Both the position numbers and the translations under genes were made by a program. Positions 21,875 through 34,351 of a DNA stretch of 64,000 bases are shown here, piece after piece (position 1 is the stretch's first letter; each line of letters begins with the position of its first letter). Source of the stretch: Leucaena leucocephala (Eukaryota; Streptophyta; Magnoliopsida; Fabales; Fabaceae); NCBI GenBank assembly GCA_037074615.1, contig CM073518.1:10292001-10356000 (forward strand), read 5' to 3'. The notes below the pieces were generated by a model. It had not been told where the DNA came from. It was given only the letters and a program-made list of their open reading frames with translations, and did no database searches.

Positions 21875-24776
21875 TGTAACATCCCTAATTTCTGTACTAC
21901 GTTGTATGTACAGGTTAAATGAAATATATGAGATTTTTAGGAAAAGATGTGGCCATATTTATGTAAAAAAAAGGGTTAATTGGAAGAGGAAGAAAGTCTA
22001 AGAGCCAAAGTGCAAAATTATAAAAATGCCACTGTGATACCCTAAGAAACCAGAAGTAAATGGAGGGCATTTTAGTCATTTCACACAATGGATGGATATC
22101 AGAGAAAATTTGATAGTAAATTATTATAATTAATATGAGAATTTATGTAGTTGACAGAAGTCAAAAAGGAGTCCTGTAGAATTAATTATGGAATTTACGG
22201 TGAAAAAGGACACCGATAAAGGGTTAAAGGAAACGTATGTAATTTTTAACAAGACTTCTGGGGCTTAGAAAATTATGAAACTTTGTAGAGAATTCATTTT
22301 ATATTAGAATGAATTTATAAAAATGTTAGAACAATTAAAGGAGGTGTTTAGCATTTATGCTAAGATCATGGTGATTTAGGGATATCGGTATAAGGAAAAT
22401 ACATCGGGATTTGGGCCAATTAGCTATTGGACCTAAAAGAGACCCAACATGTCATCCTAGGCCAGCCCAATAAGGCCCAAAAGTTGTCTTGGAGTCCAAG
22501 TCCAAAAATAAATAATTTATGGATTTTTGGAAATAAAGAAAAAGAGAATAAAGTAAGAATTATGTTTTGCACATGGTGGGACCCACATGGACTCAAAAAT
22601 GGCGCCAAAGAAGAGAGCTTAGGTGTCCCAAGTGATGTCATGCTATTGAGGTCATGGTGGTGAGGTCATGAGCCAAAGTGAAAAGATATTCCAAGATCAA
22701 ACCTTTAACCATTAGATCAAATAGTTTCCAAAGTGATCTTGGCCTTCAAATGGAACATGACTTTTGCTATAAATACCCCCCCTTCCCATTCATTCTTCAC
22801 ACCCAAGAGCTCCTTTAGAGAGAGAAGTGAGTTCTAGAGAAAGAAAGTGGAAGAAAGTAAGGAAGAAGCAAGTGTCTTGAAGGAGTAAGTAAGGTAAGTT
22901 GATGTTCTTCACTTTACCATTTCGGTTTGCACTGTTCATGCACTGTTCATGATAGAAGAAAATGGAATTTCAATGATTTAATGCTTCCATTGAGTTTATA
23001 TGATGATTTTGTGTAGGATTGGAAAGGTTTTGAACCTTGGAAACCATTGGAATTAAAGGTTATAATGTTGAAAATTCCTCAAGGTACTGTTCACTCGCGT
23101 AAACAGTGATTTGAATTTCATAATTTTGATGCTTCCAATGGTCTTAAAATGAGATTTTGTGTGGGGGTAAAGTGGAGGAACAAGTATGGGAAGCATTGGA
23201 ACCAAAATGGGAATTTTTGGAAAAAGGGAGCTTATTGAAACTAGACTTGGATTTTGTTTGGAATGGAGTTATAATTTGGTAATTATCTTGTAATGCCTAG
23301 GTTTTGACATTTGTGGCAAGGAAAGACCATTACAAGAAGGAAAGAAACAAGGATCTACAAGAGGTAGCAAGAATATCTAACTATAAACTTATGTGCTTTG
23401 ATTGTTTTGCTTACTTGTTATGCATGAAGGTTTGGTTGTGCATGGAATGTTGTGTGATGATGATGATGATGTGATATGAGTATGTGATACTCCTTGCAAT
23501 ATATGTCATGAAAATATGCATATTAGAGTTGCTTATGTATAAGCATGAATTAGCTCCCATTGCATGATAACATCTTAGGCATTCAATCAAACATGCATAA
23601 CCTTATAGTTTATATTACTTGCTATTGGGATTTCCATGAAATCTCATTCCTTCCATATAATTAAACATGCTCTAGGTGCTGAATCTTCTCAAGGAAAGAG
23701 GGTAAATGTTGATGGATGACTGTACATAATTTAAAGAGTGTGCACTTTAATTACAAGATGATGTTTTGGTTTGTATGATGCATGCTACTCATAAATCCAA
23801 TCTGAGGTAGTGTACTTCCATCGATATTTTTATTGACTTATATTATGAGTTTTCATATGAAATTTGGTATGAACATAGATAAGATATATATCTGTAAATG
23901 GACACCAAGAACGCCTCATTTGGTTAAGAACTAGAATTGTTATGATTTTTCAAAGTTAGGAGTTGAAATCTGGAATAAGGTAAAACGACTACTCAGAGGC
24001 AGTGAGGTTCATGCGCTAATTTCATATAGTAAACGAATGAGTTTTTCCTCTAAATTTTGTGAGATTAAAGTATACATATGGATATTTAAATCCATATGTA
24101 ATTCAACTCAATTGGATAAGTATACAAGGAGAAATGAATTTTTGAAAATGGGGTAAAGAAACTGGAACTTCCAGATTTACCAAATGAATAGTAAAGTTCA
24201 ACGAATAAACTGATTTGATATGGACAAGAAGATCTCATTTTCATATTTTTATCTCAAAGTTAAATGAATGAGATTTCATTATAAATTGGAATCACCTTAA
24301 AACGATGTTTCTAGATTTAGTTATGAATTTCCAAATTCAGGTTGTAATCTGGAATTATCCAGTGAATAGTGGCAGTGAACAGTAACCATAAGCCCAACTC
24401 TTGGAAATTCATATTTTTGAGGTTAAGAGGTATTCCAATATAGTTCTAATTGAGTATAAGTAAGGTTAAGGATTAATTTTAAAATTAAGGTCAAGGTTTT
24501 AAGGTTAAGACAAAGAAATTTGTTGGAAAATACCGTTGTGCTGGTAGACTATACAAAATACTGTGTACGTAGGTGCTGTCTAAGGAGGCTGGAAGTGAGT
24601 GGACCTAGCCGGTTCATCTAGTCTTTCCTGGGTACTTGCGTAGAATGGTAGTTCTCATGGGGAATTACCGAATCAATACAGTTATTTTCTACCAAGATTT
24701 TCGGCAAGAGAGATATAATCCACTTCAAGAGAGCTATACTAAGAGTACTTTGAGAGATATAAAGGAGGATGTTTCA
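21875..24776 (+). mobile_element. Solo LTR A3 (family A), inserted in the B polyprotein
   Basis: TGTAACATCCCTAATTTCTG...GGATGTTTCA, 2,902 bp, with TSD CCCAC on both sides (21870-21874, 24777-24781). Removing it with one TSD copy restores the reading frame between the array and the RT part. TATAAATA at 22768-22775, AAGGTAAGTT at 22891-22900 and the stem-loop GGGATTTCCATGAAATCTC at 23627-23645 are present. No interior, so a solo LTR. An open frame starting at 24636 within it runs into the B coding sequence by chance and is not a true start. Confidence 0.92.
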
Positions 24777-25958
24777 CCCACTGTTTCGGTTAAAGCTCCA
24801 ATGTGTTCTAACCCTACTCCTCCTCACTCTCATTCCAAAATTACTTCTCATGCTTTACCATACCCAAATAATTTGATTTCTGACAATGATGCAGGTATGA
24901 GGGAGTGTGATCCCAACTATGTTGCAGCTATGGACCAACTTAAACTTGGTACAACTACTGAAGAGATTACAGGTCAGATGGGAAGCCCTACAGAGCTGAA
25001 CATGAGCAGCCTCCGAGAGGACACAAAGGGGAGTATTTCTACCTCTAATGATTCCCCCCATCTTACCCCCTCTATTGTTCAACCCCCAATGTTAGAATTG
25101 AAAGATTTACCTTCTAACCTTAAATATGCTTACCTTGAGCCAGACTCAAAATTGCCGGTGATTATCTCTAATTCTTTGACTGTCACTGAAGAGTCTAGAT
25201 TATTAAGTGTGCTTAAGAAGAATACAGAGGCTTTGGGTTGGCAATTAGCTGATATAAAGGGGATAGATGGCACTGTTTGCACTCACAGAATCCTGCTGAA
25301 TGAGGATTCTAAGCCAATTAAACAACCCCAAAGGAGATTAAACCCATTGATCTCTGATGTGGTCAGGAAGGAAATTAATAAACTGTTGAAGGCAGGAATC
25401 ATTTATGATATTTTAGATAGTGAATGGGTATCACCTGTGCATGTAGTACCCAAAAAGAGCGGAATGACAGTAGTTAAAAATGAGAACAATGAGTTAATAC
25501 CTACTAGAGTACAGAATTCATGGCGGGTTTGCATTGACTATAGGAAGTTGAATGACTCCACTAGGAAAGATCATTTTCCTTTGCCTTTTATTGATCAAAT
25601 GCTTGAGAGATTAGCAGGAAAGAGTCATTATTATTTCCTAGATGGATATTCAGGATACTTTCAGATTCCCATAGACCCTAGGGACCAAGAAACGACCACA
25701 TTTACATGTCCCTTTGGCACATATGCCTATAAAAGAATGCCATTTGGCTTGTATCATGTAGCAGTCAAGTATTTGTTCCACAAACCTCAATCTAAACTGA
25801 GACTCCTACGATGGATGTTACTGCTTCAAGAGTTTGATATAGAGGTGAGGGATCGAGCTGGAAATGTGAACCACGTTGCAGATCATCTGAGCAGATTACC
25901 AACAAAGACACGAGGAGTACTTAGTTCTGATCTCATTTGTGATTCTTTCCCTAACTAA
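24777..25958 (+). pseudogene. Element B reverse transcriptase / RNase H remnant with internal deletion
   Basis: RT copies the element RNA into DNA, and RNase H removes the RNA strand. The N-terminal RT part is clear: WRVCIDYRKLN near 25520, then FLDGYSGYFQIPI with the first catalytic Asp at about 25641, then RMPFGL ending at 25751. Immediately after comes AVKYLFHKP...LLRWMLLLQEFD...HVADHLSRL, the last part of RNase H. So the sequence from after PFGL to late RNase H is missing in frame, including the YxDD catalytic box, the thumb and the first RNase H catalytic residues; by comparison with the family this is roughly 300 residues. The frame stays open to TAA at 25956-25958. The missing parts mean it cannot be active. 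Confidence 0.88.
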
Positions 25959-27047
25959 TCTCTTTGTTTGGTTACTGTTATAGAATCTTGGTATGCTCAT
26001 TTGGTTAATTTCATTAAAACTTGCCTAATCCCTTCTCATTTGACTAAATTTTAGGCCCAAACGCTCAAGAGTGAATCTAAATACTTTATTTGGGATAGAC
26101 CTTTTCTATGAAAGCTAGAGATTTGGAGGGATTAGTAAGAGGCATGAAATGCCACAACACCCTATTCTGTTTTGTGAGGTTTTTGATGTATAGGGGATAG
26201 ACTTTATAGGACCCTTTCCACCTTCAGCAGGGTTTCGGTACATTTTGCTGGCTGTAGACTACTTATCTAGGTGGGTAGAAGCCATCCCCACAAGGCTAGA
26301 TGATGCCCAAACAGTTTCAAAATTCCTAAGGTCTCACATCTTTAGTAGGTTTGGAGTACCAAGAGCCGTAATTAGCGATCAAGGTACCCAGTTTTGCAAT
26401 AAGTTGATCAATAACCTATTGGCAAAATATGGTGTTACTCATAAAGTATCAACCCCATACCACCCCCAAACTAATAGTCTGGTGGAGGTTTCTAATAGGG
26501 AAATAAAGCACATACTGGAGAGGATTGTCAAGCCATCCAATAAGGACTGGAACTTAAGACTAGATGATGCTTTATGGGCATACAGGACAGCTTTTAAAAT
26601 CCCTCTAGCATGTCCCCGTATAGGACAGTTTTTGGAAAAGCTTGTCACATGCTTGTAGAGATAGAGCACAAGACTTTTTAGGCAGTGAAAGCTCGCAATG
26701 AGAACCTCGAGGAAGCCAGTTCGAACAGGTTATTGCAGATTCAAGAGCTAGAAGAGATTCGATTGGATGCATACAGCAGCTCTGAAATCTATAAACAGAA
26801 GACAAAGTTATTCCATGATGCTAATATTCTAAGAAAAAAGTTTAAGGAAGGAGATCGAGTGTTAAGATACCATGCTCGATTCAAGTTCAAACATGGCAAA
26901 TTCAAAACTAGCTGGGATGGACCTTACACAGTTGTTAAAGTCCATGAGTTTGGGATGATTGAGTTGGAAGAGAAAGCGACAGGCAGCATTTTTCAGGCCA
27001 ATGGCCATCATTTGAAACTTTACAAGGAACCTGTTTTGCCACCTTGA
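25959..27047 (+). pseudogene. Element B integrase, broken
   Basis: Integrase inserts the DNA copy into the chromosome. 25959-26150 keeps a degenerate pre-integrase stretch (reads WYAHLVNFI, KSESKYFIWDRPF) with stops; the zinc-binding HHCC part is not visible. The catalytic core is good: Asp GAC at 26200-26202 (GIDFIGPFP), Asp GAT at 26377-26379 (VISDQGTQF) and Glu GAG at 26485-26487 (VEVSNREIK), giving a DDE triad with 35 residues between the last two. Breaks: TAG at 26191 where the family has Trp; frameshifts between about 26605 and 26645; TAG at 26679-26681, again at an expected Trp. The C-terminal part (26685-27047) holds KFKEGDRVLRY, KFKTSWDGPYTV and GxxFQANGHHLKLY, typical of Athila, and ends at TGA. 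Confidence 0.87.
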
Positions 27048-29270
27048 GGCCAGGTTGTCTCTTTCCTATCTCCTACCTTTTACACATTCTTCTATTGATG
27101 ATGAGCGCTATGCTAGGTTGAGTATAGGAAAGGGATGATTCAGTAGATTAGATTCCATTTTCAGTTTAGTTCTATTTGTCTTCAGTTTATTTCTGTTTAT
27201 TCTAGGATTATTTCTGCTTTGTTTCACTTCCCCGTTACTATCCATATGTTGCACACTCTTCAATGGTTACATTTCCATCCACACACTCACATTCATGACT
27301 TTAGCTTACCTATCCTGTCATCTTTGCTTTACTTGTACTGCTTTGTATGACTTGAATGTGACTGCATGCCTCATTGAAAAATTTGCATTGGGTGATAAGA
27401 TCATTTGCTATATTTGAGCAAGATTTGTTTGACTTCATACAGTGCTGTCATTTCTGGTTCTGTTGACAGTGAGGACACTGTCAAGTTTAAGTGTGGGGGA
27501 GGATGTTTTACTCTTGCTTTTTTGTAATTAATCCAATCTTTCATCACAAAATTTTTGTTTTTGATCTAAACATGTGGTGAATTGCTGAAAATTGGACCTC
27601 CACCTTAAACAAAATTGTTAATTGGTAAAAAGGATTTAGCTTGAAAACCATTTTTGGACCTTGAAAACTGTCACTTGGTAGTCTCTGTGAATAATGGTCG
27701 CGACATATGTGATTTATGGTCGCGACCTGTGATGGAATTTTGGACTAGCATGCTCTCTGTGAACTACAGTCGCGACCTACGTGCTGTATGGTCACGATAA
27801 TACCTCTCTGTCTATTTGAGTCGCGACTATAGTACCTTATTTATCGCGACTATTCCTCTCTGTGTATTTGAGTCGCGATAGGTAATTTCACTAGTCACGA
27901 CCAATGTTTGAAAACTTCTGAGCATGCACCCCTATGAAAATAGGTCACGACCGTAAATGTTTTAAGTCGCGACCCAATTTTGGAAAATGTCCAATTACCT
28001 TCTCTTTGCCTTGTGCAATACTGGAAAGAAGGATCCCTTATGAACTACTAAGATGCTTTCACAAATAATTCATTATCCCCTAATTTCAAATCCTTTTTAG
28101 TCCTCTGAAACCATTGCCACACTTGAATTTTTCTTTGAGAATCTTGGAAATTGAATTTGAAACACTTAAACTTTTGCTATTGAATTTGGGATATTATATG
28201 ACTCCAAGCGATTACTTTGAAACTTTTGAATCATCGTTTAGAGGGTTTTCAGTTGTGATAAGTGTTCTAATGCTTAGTGAATGATGAACTTTATTTGGAA
28301 CTTTAGCTTATAAGCAATTTAGATCAAAACCCTAGTTGGAAGGATTCTCGGCCTAAATTTCTATATTGAGTGATTATTCAATTGGTTTATATCCTCTAGA
28401 ACTTGTCTTGGCTCTGAGTTGAGAATGACTTGCACACTTATGAATTGAACATGATAGAGGCATTCATTTCTAAACCCTTTTATCCCAAACACAAGCCCAC
28501 TACATTCATATCCTTAATCACCCCCTTTGAGCCTATCATTTTCTTTCATCCATTATTTATATAGAAAATTATATATGCATAAACTTCATTTACAAAATAA
28601 AATTTTATTCATGTCAAAAATTCATTATTGTTGTGATGTGTGCTACAGATTATGTGCATGAGGTGCCAAATCAAAAGGGAGACAAAAAAAAGGAGAGAAC
28701 AGTGCAAGAAAAGATGCAAGAAAAGAAAAAAAAGAGAAAAGAGAAATGAGGAAGGCACTATTATTAACTCTTATTAGCACAATTATCACTTCTAGATCTT
28801 TAGAGACATGAATTCATGCTACATATTTATTGTTAAATGCATATAGTACTTTCTATTCTTCATATTCCATTCCATGTGGCCCATCTCCATCATTACAACC
28901 CTAAAAGACCTCTTGATTCTTTGCATAAGAGCTGTATAGTTGCTGAGATTTAGAGCCATTACAAGCATATGGTAGGATTTTTTCCAATTTGAATTTGAGT
29001 GAAAGGACCCTAACAATGAGAAGATAGAGATAGCTAAACACTTATATCTTTTGAGAGGATCTTTTGGGCTCATACCGTTAAGGTTGATTTCATTTAGTAG
29101 TTGATTACTTGGCATTTCTCACATTATCATTTCTGCATTCCCAAAAGATAGTAGATTAATTGTTTTAGGTCATACTATGGATTATGTTTTTATCTTGGCT
29201 TTAATAGTGATTGCTCTAGGTGTAATTCATTTCTTTATCCAGGAGTACAAAGGTTCAAGTGTGGGGGAAT
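27048..29270 (+). other. Element B 3' noncoding region with two polypurine tracts
   Basis: About 2.2 kb without a coding frame; some Athila elements carry an env-like gene here, and none is visible. AAGTGTGGGGGAGGA at 27489-27503 and AAGTGTGGGGGAAT at 29257-29270 are polypurine tracts; the second touches the 3' LTR and would prime plus-strand DNA, the first is an internal copy. A purine-only-rich stretch lies at about 28676-28752. The palindrome array is at 27697-27973. Confidence 0.75.
27697..27973. repeat. GTCGCGAC palindrome array, B 3' noncoding region
   Basis: Copies or variants start at 27697, 27719, 27769, 27791, 27820, 27843, 27872, 27894, 27944 and 27966. Steps are 22,50,22,29,23,29,22,50,22. 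The spacers of 21 bp contain CTCTCTGT words twice. Variants GTCACGAT, ATCGCGAC and GTCACGAC fit CpG decay. Confidence 0.82.
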
Positions 29271-30717
29271 TGATAAGACACATTTTGTATATGGTTTCTA
29301 TGACAATTTTGAGAGTTTCATAATAACTTTGCCATTCATTTCATGCCTTAAATTGTACTTTTGTGTATTACATGATTGTGCGTGGCAATGTGCTAATTAA
29401 AGGGTAAAATGGTAAAATAACTCTTCCAAACTGCATATATTCATTTATCTACTGATCTGGACTTTTACAGTGAGCTTTTATGTTGAATTGCAGGTACTTT
29501 GGAAGAGAACAAGGACCAGGAAAGAAATTGAAAGTCAATGAAAGTGGAACCACGCCTCTGTGCTATTTAGTTGCGACCAAAGAATCCTAAGGTCGCGACC
29601 CATAATGCTTCTGGAAGATTCTCACCGTTCATAGGTCGCGACCAAAAAAATGTATATGGTTATGACTAATAGTACAAAATCACTGAAACTGCGCGTTTTG
29701 AATTAGGTCATGCTGTTATAAGAAGAGAGGGAGGCTACCGGTAAGGAGGAGGCTGATTTTTGGACCTGATTAGGCTAAGAAGCAGTACTCGAGCGCTCTC
29801 CACACACTTTCTACTCATATTCCATCGTTCTACACCATTCACCTTCATCTCTTCATCATTTCTTCATGGCATCACATCTGAACAGCGATTGTAGTACAAC
29901 AGAAGTCAGGAGAGGCTAGACCTTTAGTCTCTTGGTGATGGATCTATTATCTTGAGCTCACGGACTAAAACGGGGAGTTTCTTCTGTTCTAATTTGTATC
30001 TTGTCATATTATGATTGCTGCTAGATTTAGGGTTTTTCATCATATGAACAAGTTTTGAATATCGATTGATTATTCTCATATTAGACAATTGTAATTTACT
30101 TTGGATGTTTTGAATGCTGGTTTAAATACAATATTTTAGTTTTGAGTTTAAGCTAGTTGAACGGTTGTCAACGATCGTTGCTAATTGATTCGATTGTTTG
30201 AATTCTAGGGTTAGTCGATCGACGCTCCTTAGAGGGCATTCTTCCATCTGTTTTAAATTACACACTAAGTGATCCTTAGCAGTTAAATAATAGTCTTTAA
30301 ACTAGCTTTGATCAAAAGAGTTTAAAGAATATTAGGGTTCTGGACTCAATTGATCGATTAAGGTTTAATTCAAGACTTAGTGATTTCAAACTCCGTATAC
30401 ATTGAGAGCAAGGATATATATTTTTCATCATCAAGAGCCTATCATCATATACTACTTTCACAAACCAACCATTTTCCATCTTAAACAAAAACACAAAAAT
30501 ATCTATTTTACTGTATCTTTATTTTACTGCACCCACAAAACCACAAAACCATTTACTCTTTACTCAGTTTTACCATTGAATTTGACATCCAATTTGCTAG
30601 GATTCCTTTAGAAAGGCTCCTTGAGAAGAATGATAGGGTTGTGCCTTATACTACATTACTAGGGTGTAATTACTTAATTTTGATGGCTCGGACTACGACA
30701 ATCCGACGCACTCGTCA
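29271..30717 (+). repeat. Element B 3' LTR
   Basis: Starts TGATAAGACACATTTTG, ends GACGCACTCGTCA. Palindrome array at 29570-29666 (29570 GTTGCGAC, 29592, 29635, then a decayed copy). Several percent different from the 5' LTR in the first few hundred bases compared by eye. Confidence 0.9.
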
Positions 30718-31607
30718 ATAGTCTAACTTTAAAAATTAATAACTAGTTGTACAAAAATCCTATGGAGATTATCCAAATTTCTACTTGAATCTCTTTCATA
30801 TTTCTTAAAGGGAAAAGTATAGATCTGGTCATTTACTTTTTCAATCAATACAGTTAAATTGTTACTTTTTACTGTTCATATGGCAATTCTGGATATTCCA
30901 TATTCTGTCTTATAAATTTAGAAATTCATTTCTCTTGACATACACATCCAAATAAGATGTGTTACCTATGCATTTAAAGATTTGGATGTGTACCAGTTGT
31001 TCATAAAATTTTGTGAATTAATTCCTTCGTTTACTAGGTCAAAATGAAGCCACAACAAAACTGCTTTAGGACTTATATTTTTACCATTTCATTTTCCTTT
31101 CTTTAATTCCCAATAATTGTACCAGCATGCATAAACCATCTCTTTGGTCTCTCATACATTTATACATCATGGAGTTATGCCATAATTATTTCATACATTT
31201 TTCTTTACATATAATGGCATATTACATAACATTACATAAAAAGGATGACATACATGACATGCCATTACTTGTCTACTTCTTCTCTTCCATTCCTTAGCTC
31301 ATGTATCAAGGATGACTATATTTCTTAACGGATACACTTCAAGATTCCAATGGATATTCAACAGACATATCTTCAGACACAACTATAAAAGAAGGCTATA
31401 GTAAATGCAACAACAACTTTACTGAACATTATTGATCATTAATCAACCTTCTGTGACTTACATTAACTCTCACTAAATACTCAGTTCTACTCTGTTTTAC
31501 ATCTTTTGAGAATAGTATGTTAGAACTTCAGTATTTAACACTATCACTCTATTTGAGAGAAATTTGGAAATTTGTTATCTTTCATATGAGATTCTTAAGA
31601 GAGTGGG
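30718..31607. other. Old LTR-like background
   Basis: No gene. About 30830-31120 is a diverged relative of the F LTR on the minus strand (words ACATCCAAATAAG, CCTTCGTTTACTAGGTCAAA in F order). The rest is AT-rich and I do not recognise it. It probably continues at 34189 after solo LTR G. Confidence 0.5.
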
Positions 31608-34188
31608 TGAAACATCCTCCCTTAGACTCCTCAGAGTACACTTGCGGAAGCAATATTAGCTTAATTATATCTTAACTTAAGCCTAGAAATTCAAAATTTC
31701 ACTCTTAAGTTCCTTATTCTGGACCTTTAATTTGAAAATTAATTTATCTCGTTTTGCACATCCAAATGAGGCTTATTACCTATCCACGTAATGCCCCAGA
31801 TGTGTACTACTGGCTCACCAAATTTCATAGCCAAACTCCTTCGTTTACTAGGTCAATCTGAGGTCAAAACACTGCTACCTCAGGACCTGCGAATTTCCCC
31901 TTAATTTACCATACATAAATTGAACATGCCAAACAATATTTATTATTTAATAACAAAATGTCATACATAATCTTGCTATCTCTATTACATCTCTTTCTGC
32001 CTAAACTCCGGCAGCATAACCGCTACGCTTCATCTGTACAAAGAACTGAACTGTACTGATTCGGTAATCCCCTCATGAGAACTACCATTCTACGTAGTAC
32101 CCAGGAAAGACTAGATGAACCGGCTAGGTCCACTCACTTCTAGCCTCCTTAGACAGCACTACGTACACAGTACTTATCATATACTGATGTTCAGTCTTTA
32201 CTTCGGCAGCATAACGGCGTCTCTTAGGATTCTCAAAATCCACTTCAGCATAACCTCTCTGTAATGGGTTATATATGGGGGATGAGATTCGGGGGAATCT
32301 CAGTAGCAACAATCATAACAATATATGTAATGCAGTGTGATAGTGCTTGCTTGTGATTGTGTACAGATAAGTATGCTGCGTGCTTCCATACTCAATAACA
32401 TATGATCATAGCATTGCAGTAGAGCTTCAAGCATAACATATAAGACAACAATCCAACCAAACAATAGCACAACAAATCACAAAGCCATTACATAAAAGCT
32501 AGGATTAGTTACTACCTCAAAAGCTTAGCAGAGCTCTACTATCTCTATTCTGCTTCCAGCTCCGCCAGAACTTCCTTTCTTTCTTTCTTCCTCTCACTTT
32601 CTCTCTCTAGCACCTCCTCCTCTCTCTAAAAGGCTCAAAACCGTGGGATGCATGAAATGGGAAGGGGAGGGGGTATTTATAGTTTCCCTCAATGGCATTC
32701 CTGTAATTTTGAAGCCATATGAACATGTGGTCCTGGTTTTTCCTTGATTTTCCTATTTTTCTTTATTCCTTTTTACTGCATCATCCAGGACACCTCAGTG
32801 GACACCTCAGCGGACACCTCAGCAGCACATTTCTCACATGTCTAAAACCCGGGACACCTCATCAGGTGACTCAGCAGATGACTCACCGGTCCAGAGTCTT
32901 GCACCGTAATACGTGTCCTTAACTTTTCTTCTGCCTCTAAGATGACGCCATGTGGCATCTAGAAGGAACATTTCACGCCTTCCAATGCTATCCAGATAAG
33001 TCCCGGACTTTATCTGATCACTTTCTCGGTTTTCGTGCCAACCGAGTAACTTTACTTTACTGAAAGGTCATTAAATTATTATTTTAATGCCACTTTTCCC
33101 CCTGAATCACTGGGCCTGCGTTTTTTGGCCTGGGAATATTATCTTGGGTCTCTGATCCAGCCCAAGTACTCTGATGGCACGATTCCCAAGAAACACCCCT
33201 TGGCAATTTACCAAAATGCCCTTAGTCTCTCTTTCTTTACTTTATTAGGTCTAGGGGCATTATTGTCTTTTCCCATCTTACCAGAGTATTCCTTGACCCT
33301 GGTCAACTATCCAGATAACTTCCCTGGACTGTCTAACCTTAGGCAAATGACCAAAATACCCTTTACTCATTCTTCAGCTGTTCTATAACATAGGGGCATT
33401 TTCGTCATTTCGCACCTTTTTCCCGGACACCGGCCCCTTTTACCACTGGACTGATCTAATGGGCCTAGGCCTTCCCTGGTGTCACTAAAGGCCTCAGAAA
33501 CACTATACGGCCCCCTGGCCACAGTCCGATCATCCCTATCGGGACTGCTTTTCCTTTACCGATTATAACTGTAAATTCCCATCTTCCGGAATTTTTACAG
33601 AAAAATCGGGACCTCAAATCAAAATTCCGTGACTCCTCATTCAACCCGGAATCCTTTCCTCTATCTCCCGGTATTTTCAGATATTTTATCCGGACCGGGC
33701 TGTTTTGGCCTGAAAAAGCACTCACGCGCACACTTTTCCAAAATGACCATTTTACCCCTGGTCACATTTCTAATTCTTTCATACACATAGAGACCTCATA
33801 TGCACATTTCACAGTTCAGTGAAATGATCAGCATAATTTTCTCTATTTTCTGGCAAAATATGGTACTCATCGGCTACCGGCCTGATCTTTCCCATAATTA
33901 CGATTTTGCCCCTGCATTCTCTTTCTAGCATCATTGCTCATCTTCTCATCCTTTATCTTAAGTTCTAGAAATTCTCTTTCAATAACTCATCCCTTAAACT
34001 CTTCGGGAGTCATCATTACTTGAAAGGCTCGACAACCCACCCATATCAGGTTATCTTACACAGGAGCCAGCCCATATCAAGCTACCTGCAGAATTCCTAG
34101 GCTTAAGACTTAGGATATTTCTCACATTCCTCATCTTGGACCTAGATGAACTGTCCCGATCTCCTAGACCAAAAATCGGGATGTTACA
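31608..34188 (-). mobile_element. Solo LTR G (family F/G)
   Basis: On the plus strand TGAAACATCCTCCCTTAG...AAATCGGGATGTTACA, 2,581 bp. The flanks are GTGGG (31603-31607) and ATGGG (34189-34193), a TSD with one mismatch. Stem-loop at 32284-32301; the GA-rich leader (CT-rich on plus) lies at about 32570-32630; minus-strand TATAAATA near 32674. No interior, so a solo LTR, older than C1 or F. Confidence 0.82.
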
Positions 34189-34351
34189 ATGGGTCTCTTG
34201 AGTTGGTTGATTATAACCTTATGGGAAGTAAGGGAAGTGAGAGAAGATATCTCTTGTACTGAGCAGCAAGAGCCTTGTGAATTTTGGATTATAGTAGAAA
34301 CTTATAGGAGCTCTCTAGGAACCGGATGTAGGCCAAGTGGTTAGGTTGAAC
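34189..34351. other. Background sequence receiving solo LTR E1, left part
   Basis: No frame. Words such as GTAGGCCAAGTGGTTAGGTTGAAC followed after E1 by TAGCATAAACTCT recall copia-type LTR ends, but the resemblance is weak. Continues at 43890. Confidence 0.4.

Larger units (their letters stand above)
6457..30717 (+). mobile_element. Element B: Athila-like Ty3/gypsy retrotransposon, degenerate, with nested insertions
   Basis: Two direct LTRs (6457-7901 and 29271-30717, both TG...CA, about 1,446 bp) bound a primer site, gag, protease, RT/RNase H remnant, integrase and two polypurine tracts in plus-strand order. Order and protein motifs are those of the Athila group. Removing C1 (10,352 bp plus one TSD copy) and A3 (2,902 bp plus one TSD copy) leaves about 11 kb, near the usual Athila size. 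The LTRs differ at several percent of sites in the part I compared, so B is older than C1. The flanks (GATGT left, ATAGT right) are not a clear TSD, so one side may be rearranged. All protein genes are broken, so B is not autonomous now. Confidence 0.9.

Noticed and set aside
24636..24776. Start codon of the 440-codon RT frame
   Set aside because: The first 47 codons are LTR A3 sequence that happens to be open; the true upstream part of the protein lies before A3.
27048..29270. Env-like gene in the B 3' region
   Set aside because: No long frame, signal peptide or membrane segment; the region holds the array and polypurine tracts only.
6452..30722. TSD around element B
   Set aside because: GATGT and ATAGT share too little; shifting the ends by one or two bases does not help.
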